Source of the DNA: Deltaproteobacteria bacterium
GTDB taxonomy: Bacteria > Desulfobacterota_B > Binatia > UBA9968
Assembly: GCA_005879255.1 (NCBI GenBank)
Contig: VBKY01000070.1
Span: forward strand, 1,088 to 20,245
Direction: 5' to 3'
DNA length: 19,158 nt
Position 1 is the stretch's first letter. Every line of letters begins with the position of its first letter. The notes below the pieces were generated by a model. The model made no database searches. It worked only from the letters and a program-made list of their open reading frames with translations, and had not been told where the DNA came from. Position numbers and translations under genes: made by a program. Below are positions 1-7,508 of the stretch, piece by piece.

Positions 1-867
1 CTGAGTCCACCCGTGCCGAGGCAATTCAATTGGCTCTGCGCGAGCGTGGCTACATAGAAGGACAGAACATCGCCACCGAGTACCGCTATCCGGAAGGGAA
101 GCTCGATCGGCTTCATGAGCTTGCAGCCGAGCTGGTGCGCCTCAAGGTTGATGTCATCGTGGTAGCAGGCGGGGAACCGTGGATCCGGGCGGCCAAGAAT
201 GCGACCAAGACGATTCCCATCGTTATGGTGGGCCCTGGGATCGATCCAGTCGCGGCGGGCTTCGTTGAAAGCCTCGCCCGTCCCGGCGGCAACGTTACCG
301 GCATTACTCTTCTTACCAGAAAATTAGATGGCAAGCGGCTGGAGCTGCTCAAAGAAGCCGTTCCTAAAGTTGCACGTGTCTCGGTTCTCTATGATCCGGC
401 CGATCGGGCTACTGCACGCGACGTGAAAGAGGAGATTCCAGTCGCGGCGCGCGCGCTAAAGTTGAATATTCAGCCCTGGGAGGTACGAGATGCGGACGGT
501 TTCGAGGAGGTTTTCGCTGCGCTGAGCAAGCAGCGCCCGGATGGACTCTACGTGACCGGGGGGGCGCTAGTGGGTGGTAACAGAAACCGGATCGTGGGGT
601 TTGCGATAAGGAGCCGGTTACCGTCGGTGTATAACAACAGGCGATTTGTAGATGCCGGTGGGCTCATGTCCTATGGGGCGGACCAAGCGGAGAGCTACCG
701 GCGTGTAGCCGCCTACGTGGACAAGATCTTGAAGGGCGCCAAGCCTGCCGATGCCTGTAGAGCAGCCGACCAAGTTTGAGTTCGTGATCAATCTCAAGAC
801 AGCAAAGCAGATTGGCGTGACGATTCCGCAGAAGGTGCTGGCGCGGGCGGATAAGGTGATTAAATGA
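1..867 (+). pseudogene. TrpX-like ABC substrate-binding protein, copy 1 (5' partial, frameshifted)
   Basis: This is a periplasmic solute-binding protein of the PF04392 (ABC_sub_bind, TrpX-like) family. The reading frame is already open at base 3 and matches the third copy downstream (RELGYIEGQN-like segment, LVRLKVDVIVVAGG, ARPGGNVTGIT), so the true start lies before the window. The frame ends early at 777-779. Comparison with copy 3 shows two bases missing between 752 and 753, after the GAKPAD motif. Restoring them gives [11 protein letters not shown] and an ending ARADKVIK with stop at 865-867, exactly as in the intact copy. It is therefore a recent frameshift mutant or an assembly/sequencing error. 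The ligand is unknown. Family relatives bind amino acids or similar small molecules, but many soil-bacterial copies are orphan binding proteins, and no permease gene is adjacent. Confidence 0.85.
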
Positions 868-990
868 TTTCGGATTTTAGATTGCCGATTTTCGATTGTG
901 GGAAAATCTGATGCACAATACATTGCTGAAACGATTTTTGAATTCTTGCTCCGACAATCGGAAATCTAAAATCGAAAATCTAAAATGGCT
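868..990. repeat. degenerate AT-rich facing repeats across the start of SBP copy 2
   Basis: The left arm (about 870-901) is built from GATTTTAGATT / CGATTTTCGATT-like units. The right arm (about 951-988) carries the same units in opposite orientation (AATCTAAAATCGAAAATCT). The right arm lies inside the coding sequence of the next gene, where it encodes the polar stretch before the signal-peptide hydrophobic core. The arms match imperfectly, so this is not a clean hairpin. Confidence 0.65.
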
Positions 991-1947
991 GGGACTCTCG
1001 GTAATCGCTTTCGTGCTCGTGGTGACTGGGGCTGCGGCTGAGGCGCAGCAGCCAGCGAAAGTCCCGCGGATTGGTTACTTAACTGGTGCCACGCCTGACG
1101 GTCAATCGGCCCGCATCGAGTCTTTCCGGCAGGGCCTGCGCGAGCTTGGGTATGTGGAAGGGAAAAATATTGTCATTGAGTATCGATATGCAGAGTTAAA
1201 ACCAGATCGCCTCCCCGCGCTCGCGGTCGAGCTAGTGCGTTTAAAGGTCGATGTGATCGTTACGGGTGGTTCGGGACTAACCCGTGCTACCAAAAACGCA
1301 ACTAACATGATTCCCATTGTCATGTCGCATGATACCGATCCTGTTGCCAACGGGTTCGTCGCCAGTCTGGCGCGTCCGGGCGGTAACATCACGGGACTGT
1401 CCAACCTTGCCCCGGAGATAAGCGGAAAACAACTGGAGCTTCTGAAGGAGATCGTTCCCAAGCTGTCCCGCGTGGCCGTCCTCGGGACTTCGACCGCGTC
1501 GGGCACCGCACATAAGTTAAGAGAGACGGAGCTCGCCGCAGGGGCGTTCACGGTGAAGCTTCAATTTCTAGACGTTCTAAGTTCCAATGATATTGAGACT
1601 GCATTCCGGGCCGCAGGCAAGGGGCGTGCTGACGCAGTCCTCGTGCTACGGGTTCCCATCGAACACAGATTGCTAAACTTGCAGTTAAAAGCCGGCTTCC
1701 AGCGATATACAGCCATTCACAATACGTCGTAGACGGGGGGCTTATGACCTACAGCGCGAGCTTGCCCGACTTGGACCGGCGCGCTGCAACTTACGTCGAC
1801 AGGATTTTGAAAGGCGCCAAGCCCGCCGATCTCCCAATCGAGCAGCCGACAAAGTTCGAGTTCATCATCAATCTGAAAGCGGTCAAGCAGATCGGCCTGA
1901 CGATACCGCCGAATGTGTTGGCGCGGGCCGATAAAGTGATTAAGTGA
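911..1947 (+). pseudogene. TrpX-like ABC substrate-binding protein, copy 2 (frameshifted)
   Basis: This is a second tandem PF04392-type periplasmic binding protein. Frame one starts at ATG 911 (a TTG at 896 is less likely). It encodes a repeat-derived polar segment, a hydrophobic signal core ending GAAAEAQQP, then VPRIGYLTG and LVRLKVDVIVTGG, and runs to a stop at 1730-1732. From 1666 the family sequence continues one frame over: QIAKLAVKSRLPAIYS, VVDGGLMTYSASL, then [18 protein letters not shown], ending RADKVIK with stop at 1947. The indel therefore lies around 1655-1668 (one extra base or two lost). If unrepaired, the product loses its C-terminal lobe. It sits 43 nt after copy 1 and 39 nt before copy 3, consistent with tandem duplication followed by decay. 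Ligand unknown. Confidence 0.85.
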
Positions 1948-1986
1948 GAGAGCAGAAACGCAGAAAAAAAACGCGGCAAAAAATTC

Positions 1987-2985
1987 ATGAGAAAGAACGT
2001 CATTCGTCTTACGCTTTGCGCCATGCTCTTTGCGCTTAGCTACTCTGCGCAGCAGCCAAGGAAAGTCCCTAGGATAGGGTATCTATCAAATATCGACCCA
2101 GCTAGTGACTCTGCCCGTTCCAAGGTAATTCGGCTGGCTCTGCGTGAACTTGGCTACATTGAAGGACAGAACATCGCCATCGAGTACCGATACGCGGATG
2201 GAAGGGTCGATCGGCTCCCCGCGCTTGCGTCCGAGTTGGTGCGGCTCAAGGTTGATATCATCGTGGTAGCAGGAGGTGGCGGGTTGATCCTGGCGGCCAG
2301 GAATGCGACCAAGACGATTCCCATCGTTATGGTGGGCGGAGGGGTCGATCCTGTCGAGGCAGGCTTCGTTGAAAGCCTTGCCCGTCCCGGCGGCAACGTC
2401 ACCGGCATTACAAACCTTACCGGGAAACTAGGTGGGAAGCGGTTGGAGCTGCTCAAAGAAGCGGTTCCCGAAGTTGGCCGTGTCGCGCTTCTCTACGATC
2501 CGGCCAGTCTCGCCACTCCGGCCAGCGTACTCGAGATGAAAGAGATTCTCCGAGTCGCGGCGCGTGGGTTGGGATTGACTGTTCAGCCTTGGGAGGTACG
2601 CAGTGCGGACGATTTTGACAAGGTTTTTGCTGCGATGGGCAAGCAGCGCCCTGATGGACTCTATGTGTCCGGCACGGGCTCGGTCTTGCGTGCTAACAGA
2701 AAACGGATCGTCGGGTTTGCGTTAAGGAGCCGGTTACCGTCGGTGTACGAGAACAGAGAATCTGTAGATGCCGGTGGGCTCATGTCGTACGGGGCGGACT
2801 TCGCGGAGAGCCACCGGCGCGTCGCATATTACGTCGACAGAATCCTGAAGGGAGCCAAGCCTGCCGATCTGCCGGTGGAGCAACCGACAAAGTTTGAGCT
2901 GGTGATAAATCAGAAGACGGCAAAACAGATCGGTGTCACGATTCCGCAGTCGATGCTGTATCGGGCGGATAAGGTGGTCAAGTAA
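1987..2985 (+). CDS. TrpX-like ABC transporter substrate-binding protein, copy 3 (intact)
   Basis: This intact 332-residue periplasmic binding protein belongs to the PF04392 family. Residues 1 to about 21 form a signal peptide (basic MRKN, then a hydrophobic stretch, with likely cleavage after SYSA). The mature part shows the family landmarks in order: VPRIGYLSN near the N-terminus, LVRLKVDIIVVAGGGG, the hinge-region SLARPGGNVTGITN, KRLELLKEAVPEVGRVALLYDP, and a C-terminal DAGGLMSYGAD followed by [17 protein letters not shown]. It is the only undamaged member of the three tandem copies, so it serves as the reference for the frameshifts in the other two. No strong ribosome-binding site is visible before ATG 1987; the upstream stretch is A-rich. 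No permease or ATPase gene follows, so the protein may use a remote transporter or have a sensory role. The ligand cannot be told from sequence. Confidence 0.9.
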   Translation: MRKNVIRLTLCAMLFALSYSAQQPRKVPRIGYLSNIDPASDSARSKVIRLALRELGYIEGQNIAIEYRYADGRVDRLPALASELVRLKVDIIVVAGGGGLILAARNATKTIPIVMVGGGVDPVEAGFVESLARPGGNVTGITNLTGKLGGKRLELLKEAVPEVGRVALLYDPASLATPASVLEMKEILRVAARGLGLTVQPWEVRSADDFDKVFAAMGKQRPDGLYVSGTGSVLRANRKRIVGFALRSRLPSVYENRESVDAGGLMSYGADFAESHRRVAYYVDRILKGAKPADLPVEQPTKFELVINQKTAKQIGVTIPQSMLYRADKVVK

Positions 2986-3243
2986 CCTGCAACAATACTT
3001 CTAATTCGTGGCTGGCGCTTCTTTTTCTATGCTAACGAGGCAAACGAGCCGATTCATATCCATTGTCGAAAAGCTGAGAAGGAATGTAAATACTGGCTAG
3101 ACAGGCGAAACTTCGATGTGGAGGAGGCATTTAGTTACCGAATGACCGGAAAGGACAAGAGAGATGTCAAAAGGATAATCTTCGAGTATTTTGAATATAT
3201 CGAAAGAGAGTGGGACAAATTTGCGGAGAAGAAGAAACGATGA
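2986..3243 (+). pseudogene. DUF4160 family protein, start codon missing
   Basis: Reading from 2986 gives an 85-codon frame with a clear DUF4160 pattern: PATILLIRGWRFFFYANE, then EPIHIHC, KECKYWLD, and a helical C-terminus EREWDKFAEKKKR. It ends at TGA 3241-3243. Family members usually begin MPT(V/I)L, so this frame starts at about family residue 2, directly behind the stop codon (2983-2985) of the binding protein and in the same frame. No ATG, GTG or TTG occurs before the conserved core; only ATA 2995 or ATT 3004 would be possible rare starts. The stop overlaps the next gene's start (ATGA, 3240-3243), so the pair was once co-translated. DUF4160 and DUF2442 genes are often neighbours, and a toxin-antitoxin-like role has been suggested, but no function is established. 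It is either truncated or uses a non-standard start. Confidence 0.7.
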
Positions 3244-3485
3244 AAAAATATCATCACGTAAAAAATGTGCGCTTTGAGAATCAGTACCTTCTGTTAAAGG
3301 TTGACAGCCGGGAATACCAGATTGATCTACGACAACATTCCAAAAAGCTCGCGGCAGCAGACCAGCGCACGAAGGCAAATTTCGAGCTGTCCCCCTCGGG
3401 ATACGGAATTCACTGGCCGGAGTTAGATGAAGATCTTTCTATTGATGGAATGATCAAAGCTGGAAAGGTGAGAAAGGCAGGGTAA
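3240..3485 (+). CDS. DUF2442 domain protein
   Basis: This small protein of 81 residues shows the DUF2442 pattern: an N-terminal VKNVRFENQYLLLKVDSRE strand region, a middle helical part, and the diagnostic YGIHWPELDEDLSIDGM near residues 60-75. The start chosen is ATG 3240, which overlaps the stop of the DUF4160 frame by four bases (ATGA); an in-frame GTG at 3210 would run far into that gene and is unlikely. The arrangement suggests translational coupling to the upstream gene. DUF2442 proteins are small, of unknown biochemical function, and frequently paired with DUF4160, which has led to suggestions of a toxin-antitoxin-like module. Its partner here seems to have lost its start, so this gene may be an orphan. 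Family call confident; function unknown. Confidence 0.8.
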   Translation: MKKYHHVKNVRFENQYLLLKVDSREYQIDLRQHSKKLAAADQRTKANFELSPSGYGIHWPELDEDLSIDGMIKAGKVRKAG

Positions 3486-3513
3486 AGAAATCAATTTGAC
3501 GCAGGGGGAGCGA

Positions 3514-4332
3514 ATGGCCGAAGAAAAAGTACTTTACGAAGTGAAGGACCAAATCGCTTGGATCACGCTCAACCGGCCCGAGTCGTTGAACGCGGTCAAT
3601 CGCGACATGGTGAGGTCGATCGTTGGTTACTGCCGCGAGGCCAATGAGGACCGCAATGTTCAGATCGTGATTTTCAAAGCCAACGGCGAGCGGGCGTTTT
3701 CGGTCGGCGGCGATATTAAAGACCGTGTGCGCGCAAGTGAGGCGGCTCCGGCGGTTGAACCGGAGTCACCATTGGTGCTACGCCAGGCGCGTTACTCAAC
3801 GATTCCCGGGACGCCGGCGCCAGCGATCGCGGCAATCGATAAGATCACGATGGCGCTGCTGCACGGTTACGTCGTCGGCACGGGACTGTTGATGAGTCTG
3901 GCCTGCGATATTCGTATCGCCGCGGAGGGGGCGCGACTAGGCGTCAGCGAAGTGCGTCTCGGTTTCATGGCAGGCTCCGGCGGAACGCAGCGCATGGCGC
4001 GGCTGATCGGCATTCCGAAAGCGTTGGAAATCTGTCTTTCAGGCGAGCTTTATGACGCCGCAGAATGTCATCGCATCGGTTTGGTAAATCAATTGGTGCC
4101 GTACGATCAGCTGATTCCCGCTGGCGAAAAAATGGCCGCGTCATTCTTGAAAGGTGCCCCGCTGGCGCTGCGCTATATCAAGGAAGCGATTTATAAGGGC
4201 AGCGAGATGACGCTGGAGCAGGGGCTGCGGTTCGAGTCCGATCTCCAGAGCATGGTGATGCAGACAGAAGACGCGAAAGAAGGGCCGAAGGCGTTTGTCG
4301 AGAGGCGGCCGGCGCAATGGAAGGGAAGATAG
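3514..4332 (+). CDS. enoyl-CoA hydratase/isomerase (crotonase) family protein A
   Basis: This cytoplasmic crotonase-fold enzyme of 272 residues acts on an acyl-CoA thioester. Landmarks: ITLNRPESLNAVN near residue 20, the first oxyanion-hole segment AFSVGGDIKD, the second around HGYVVGTGLLMSLACD (residues 118-131), and GVSEVRLGF with Glu146. Against rat mitochondrial enoyl-CoA hydratase, Glu146 matches Glu164, but the Glu144 position is Leu126, so a standard syn-hydration mechanism is doubtful; isomerase, hydrolase or lyase chemistry is possible. ATG 3514 is chosen because GGGGAG sits at 3505-3510; a TTG at 3496 is less likely. The gene lies 28 nt after the DUF2442 gene and may share its transcript. 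A repeat-filled spacer separates it from the acyl-CoA ligase downstream. Substrate not determined. Confidence 0.88.
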   Translation: MAEEKVLYEVKDQIAWITLNRPESLNAVNRDMVRSIVGYCREANEDRNVQIVIFKANGERAFSVGGDIKDRVRASEAAPAVEPESPLVLRQARYSTIPGTPAPAIAAIDKITMALLHGYVVGTGLLMSLACDIRIAAEGARLGVSEVRLGFMAGSGGTQRMARLIGIPKALEICLSGELYDAAECHRIGLVNQLVPYDQLIPAGEKMAASFLKGAPLALRYIKEAIYKGSEMTLEQGLRFESDLQSMVMQTEDAKEGPKAFVERRPAQWKGR

Positions 4333-4467
4333 GAATCGGTTTCGGGTTCCGGGTTTCGGGTCTCAAGTCTCGGATTTCGGAATGAATAACTCCTCAGCAA
4401 GCTGCAGGGTATCAGCACTCGGCGATGAGAGTTGTTTTAAAGGTGTCACCCCCGAATGTTTTATCGT

Positions 4468-4512
4468 GGTTCGACTGCGCTCACCACGACCCTGAGCCAT
4501 GTCGAATGGGTC
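4468..4512. repeat. TTCGAC...GTCGAA dispersed intergenic element
   Basis: The segment runs from TTCGACTGCGCTCACCACG to ATGTCGAATGGG, with short TTCGAC/GTCGAA ends facing each other. Read on the minus strand it gives the peptide pattern PFDMAQG.GERS. That pattern is a familiar signature of a dispersed repeat that turns up between genes in many environmental bacterial genomes; this is from memory. No transposase is present. Confidence 0.6.
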
Positions 4513-4538
4513 GGGGGTCCAGTTCCGGACCCGCCTGG

Positions 4539-4563
4539 ATTCCCGCTTCAAGCATGCGGGAAT
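4539..4563. repeat. ATTCCCGC hairpin repeat, copy A
   Basis: The perfect 8-nt arms ATTCCCGC (4539-4546) and GCGGGAAT (4556-4563) flank a 9-nt loop. The same arms, the same loop length and the same flanks (CCTGG before, GACG after) recur at 8541-8565. This is a typical dispersed palindromic repeat; there is no U-tract, so a terminator role is not supported. Confidence 0.75.
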
Positions 4564-4664
4564 GACGGACTTGGGATAGCCAATTTACTTAACTCAGCAA
4601 GCTGCGGGAATCGACCCACAGAGACTCGAAACTTCAAACGCGAAACTCGAGAGCCGAAACTCTT

Positions 4665-6197
4665 ATGAATTCTGCCCCGATGTTGATGGGTGACGGCCTG
4701 CGCCGCAACGCTTGGAAATTTCCGGTTAAGATCGCGGTGAAAGATCGCTTTCGTGAGATTAGTTACGCGGATCTGAATGCGCGCGTAAATCGACTCGCCA
4801 ACGGTCTCCTGTCCATCGGCGTGAAACGAGGTGATGCCGTCGCGCTGTCGGTGGGCAATCGGATTGAGCATTTGGAGATTATTTTCGCGACCGCCAAGAT
4901 CGGCGCGCTAGCGATCCCGCTGGATGTGAAGTGGAAAGCGTTGGAGCTCGCTTCTGTTGTCGCCGCATTAGAGCCGCGATTCATAATCCTTCAGGAAGAC
5001 TGTGTTGCGGAATTCGACAGAGCCAAAGAACTGAGAGATCTTAGTTTGCTAAAAACGGTCTCATTATCGACCGATCTCGGTTACAGTGGTTTGCTTCACG
5101 GCCAAAGCTCGGATGAGCCGGATGTGCACGTCGAGGAAGAGGATCCATTCGCCGTGATGCTTACGTCGGGAACCACCGGCTTTCCCAAAGGCTGCCTGGC
5201 GACGCAGCGGACTTTTGTCTTTCACTGCATCAACAACGCTATCGAGAAAGGCCTCGGCGCGCACGATAAGGCGATATTGTCGTCGCCGATCTACTTCAAC
5301 GCCGGCCGCTCGTTCACTCTCGGCATCATCTATTTCGGCGGCACGATGATCCTGCATGAACGTTTCGACGCCGAGGAAGTGTTGAAAACGATCGAACGAG
5401 AGAAGGTCACTTACGTCGGCGCGGTGCCGACCATGTGCGAGCGCATGCTCCATGTATTGGAAACGAAGAACTACGACACGAGCTCGCTGCGCTGTCTGGC
5501 GATCACCGGCGGTAAAGTGCATCCCGCGGTGCTCGATGGGCTGAAGAAAAATCTTACGCCGAACGTTTACCGGACTTACGCCTCGACTGATTCGGGGCAG
5601 ATGGCGATTTCAAAGCCCGGCGATATGGATGCAAAGCCAAATTCAGCCGGACGGCCCGTTTGGTGTGTCGATCTTCGGATTGTCGATGACGCGAATAATC
5701 CAGTGAAAGTGGGCGAGGTCGGCGAGATCATCTGCCAGAGCCCGCTGGCGACCCATGGTTATTACAAAAACCCGCAAGCGACGAATGAATCGTTCCGCGA
5801 CGGCTGGTTTTACACCGGCGATCTCGGCTATTTCGACGAGGAAGGTTACCTATTCGTTGCCGGCCGTAAGAAGGACATGGTGAAGAGCGGCGGCATCAGC
5901 ATCTACCCGCTGGAGATCGAGAGCGTGATCTACAACCATCCGGATATTCTCGAAGCGGCAGTCATCGGCGTGCCGGATCCGCACTGGGGCGAGGCGGTGA
6001 AAGCGGTGATTGTGCGCAAGCCGGATTCGCAACTGAAAAGCGACGAGCTGATCGGTTTCTGCAAAGCGCGGCTGTCCGCCTACAAGGTGCCGAAGTCGGT
6101 GGAATTCCGCGATTCGCTGCCGCACACGGAAGTGGGCAAGGTCAATAAAGTGAAGTTGAGAGAGCAGATCTTGGCCGAAGCCGGATTGGGGAGTTGA
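4665..6197 (+). CDS. AMP-forming acyl-CoA synthetase (ligase)
   Basis: This 510-residue adenylate-forming enzyme activates a carboxylic acid with ATP to an acyl-adenylate and then to the CoA thioester in the cytoplasm. All core motifs are visible: the phosphate-binding loop TSGTTGFPKG (residues 167-176), YASTDSGQM in place of the usual YGSTE, the hinge and ribose-binding stretch YTGDLGYFDEEG followed by GRKKDMVKSGG, and the C-terminal VGKVNK with the likely catalytic Lys492. Length fits a single-domain class I ligase; there is no carrier-protein domain. The start at ATG 4665 lacks a clear ribosome-binding site because repeats extend up to it; ATG 4680 is an alternative. It probably supplies substrates to the nearby crotonases and dehydrogenase. 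Substrate (fatty, aromatic or cinnamic acid) cannot be read from the sequence. Confidence 0.92.
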   Translation: MNSAPMLMGDGLRRNAWKFPVKIAVKDRFREISYADLNARVNRLANGLLSIGVKRGDAVALSVGNRIEHLEIIFATAKIGALAIPLDVKWKALELASVVAALEPRFIILQEDCVAEFDRAKELRDLSLLKTVSLSTDLGYSGLLHGQSSDEPDVHVEEEDPFAVMLTSGTTGFPKGCLATQRTFVFHCINNAIEKGLGAHDKAILSSPIYFNAGRSFTLGIIYFGGTMILHERFDAEEVLKTIEREKVTYVGAVPTMCERMLHVLETKNYDTSSLRCLAITGGKVHPAVLDGLKKNLTPNVYRTYASTDSGQMAISKPGDMDAKPNSAGRPVWCVDLRIVDDANNPVKVGEVGEIICQSPLATHGYYKNPQATNESFRDGWFYTGDLGYFDEEGYLFVAGRKKDMVKSGGISIYPLEIESVIYNHPDILEAAVIGVPDPHWGEAVKAVIVRKPDSQLKSDELIGFCKARLSAYKVPKSVEFRDSLPHTEVGKVNKVKLREQILAEAGLGS

Positions 6198-6205
6198 CGC
6201 CGGCC

Positions 6206-6230
6206 GGTCGAAGTGTCTTTCGAGCATTTT
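6206..6230. terminator. weak hairpin between convergent genes
   Basis: The 37-nt gap between the convergent ligase and oxidoreductase genes contains TCGAA (6208-6212) and TTCGA (6219-6223) around a 6-nt loop, followed by GCATTTT. The stem is only five pairs, so a bidirectional terminator role is plausible from position but weak. Confidence 0.25.
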
Positions 6231-6234
6231 CCGG

Positions 6235-7221
6235 TCAGAGTTTTTCGATCACGTTGCGCGCGAAGGCTGCCAAGACATTACGCTTTGACGACCCACAAGG
6301 AATGATGGTGAGCTCATCGACGCCGGTATCGATGATCTCTTTGACCTTGTCTCTTACTTGATTCGGCGCGCCGACGATGGCGAAGCGATCCACCCATTCT
6401 TCGCGCACCAAGGGATTGTGCGTCGATTCCATATGGTGGTAGGTGTTGTAGTGGTGGCGCAAGCGTTCGAGGGCCGCGCGATCCGCCATGTCTCCAAGAT
6501 CGCTGCGATTGTAAAGTCTTCCCAGATGCGTGAATGCGGCGCGGGCGACGATCCCTTTTACATCTTCCCTCGCGCCGGCGCCGTCGTCGCTGAGCGCGCA
6601 CGGCAGGCGATAGATGAACTGAATATCTTGCGGCTCTCTCCGGGCCGCCGCGGTGTATGTGCGAATATTATTTACGATAGGTTTCAGCGTGTCGAACTCG
6701 CCGGTGTAGACGAAGCCGTCGGCTAGTCGGCAGGTGATCTTCATGCCCTGGGGCGCGCGCGTGCCAATGTAGAGCGGCACGCCGGGCGCCGGGAACAAGC
6801 AGCGTACATCGGCGCCGTTCATCTTCACGGTTTCACCGGCGAGAAGTTGCTTGAGTAGAATTATATCCGCTTCGAGTTCCGGGACCGAGTGAGGTTTCAT
6901 GCCGATGTTTCCGGGGCCGGTGGCGCCGACGCCGAAGCCGAGAAAGGCGCGCCCTTCAGTGAGTTCGTTTAAAGTCGCTATGGCGCTGGCGGTAACCGTC
7001 AAGTGGCGCACCGCGGGGTGGGTGACGCCGGGGCCGATTTCAATTTTCTTCGTCGCCATCGCGACGGCGCCGGCCAAAACATAGAGTTCGCGCCAGATCA
7101 TGTGCGAATCGCCGATCCAAAAGCGCTGATAGCCGAACTTCTCGGCGGCGCGCGCGAGTTCCACTGCTTCGCGGGCATTGTCGGTACCGTACACGCCTAC
7201 GCCAAATTTTATCTTTTGCAT
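6235..7221 (-). CDS. LLM-class (luciferase-like) F420/flavin-dependent oxidoreductase
   Basis: This 328-residue bacterial luciferase-like TIM-barrel protein most resembles the F420-dependent branch (methylene-tetrahydromethanopterin reductase-like). Visible landmarks: the N-terminal strand IKFGVGVYG, an ARAAEKFGYQRFWIGDSH motif near residues 23-41, KKIEIGPGVTHPAVRHL near 58-74, GRAFLGFGVGATGP near 90-103, VPLYIGTRAPQGMKI around 150 and a C-terminal GAPNQVRDKVKEIIDTGVDE. It probably reduces or oxidises a substrate with reduced F420 or FMN in the cytoplasm; cofactor choice is inference. ATG at 7219-7221 follows GAGGG on the minus strand with suitable spacing. It is the only clear minus-strand gene, convergent with the ligase and divergent from the NMT1-like gene, so it has its own promoter, which I could not identify. 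Confidence 0.88.
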   Translation of the reverse strand: MQKIKFGVGVYGTDNAREAVELARAAEKFGYQRFWIGDSHMIWRELYVLAGAVAMATKKIEIGPGVTHPAVRHLTVTASAIATLNELTEGRAFLGFGVGATGPGNIGMKPHSVPELEADIILLKQLLAGETVKMNGADVRCLFPAPGVPLYIGTRAPQGMKITCRLADGFVYTGEFDTLKPIVNNIRTYTAAARREPQDIQFIYRLPCALSDDGAGAREDVKGIVARAAFTHLGRLYNRSDLGDMADRAALERLRHHYNTYHHMESTHNPLVREEWVDRFAIVGAPNQVRDKVKEIIDTGVDELTIIPCGSSKRNVLAAFARNVIEKL

Positions 7222-7224
7222 CTT

Positions 7225-7437
7225 CTACCCTCGGTTCGACTTGTTCTGCGGCGAACGGCGCAACCCTAACACACCGCCGGCCCGCAGGTGAATCCTCGCG
7301 CGCGCTAAAGGCGCGCTGTGGTGAAAAAATCCGACCGGCTTGACCTCAAAATGCTTCCCGATGTACTCCTCATGAAAAGATTTCCAAGCGAGGCGAAGCC
7401 GAAGAATCTCGCTATTGCCGCCGTCGAGATCCTTCAC
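7225..7437 (-). pseudogene. unrecognised short minus-strand ORF, possible gene remnant
   Basis: An open frame of 70 codons starts at GTG 7437 and continues a few codons upstream without any start. The first half is protein-like (EILRLRLAWKSFHEEYIGKHFEVKPVGFFHH), while the second half is arginine-rich and covers a GCGCGC hairpin (7300-7316). I do not recognise a family. It stops 4 nt before the start codon of the LLM gene, on the same strand. It may be the tail of a lost gene or chance. The rest of the 7222-7508 divergent gap shows nothing further that I can name; the promoters for both flanking genes must lie here. Confidence 0.22.
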
Positions 7438-7508
7438 TTCCTTCAGGATGCCAGATAAGTTCGAGCCCTTAGCGGCGGTTGAAAATTAGGTCAGTCGGGA
7501 AAACAGCT

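Larger units (their letters stand above)
4333..4664. repeat. composite repeat spacer (332 nt, no gene)
   Basis: The spacer is packed with repeats. At 4333-4383 there are about seven degenerate 7-nt units of the TTTCGGG/TCTCAAG type. At 4621-4663 similar units face the other way (CGAAACT type). Between them lie a CAGCAAGCTGC unit at 4396, the GTTCGACTGCGCTCACC...ATGTCGAA element (about 4470-4508), a hairpin with ATTCCCGC/GCGGGAAT arms (4539-4563), and a second GCAAGCTGCGGGAATCG unit near 4598. The inner part is shared with 8466-8632. The right-hand units reach to the ligase start codon, which leaves no visible ribosome-binding site. No credible protein is encoded. Confidence 0.75.

Noticed and set aside
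4456..4668. Short plus-strand open frame in the repeat spacer
   Set aside because: It is composed entirely of repeat units and overlaps the ligase start; the translated sequence has no protein-like pattern.
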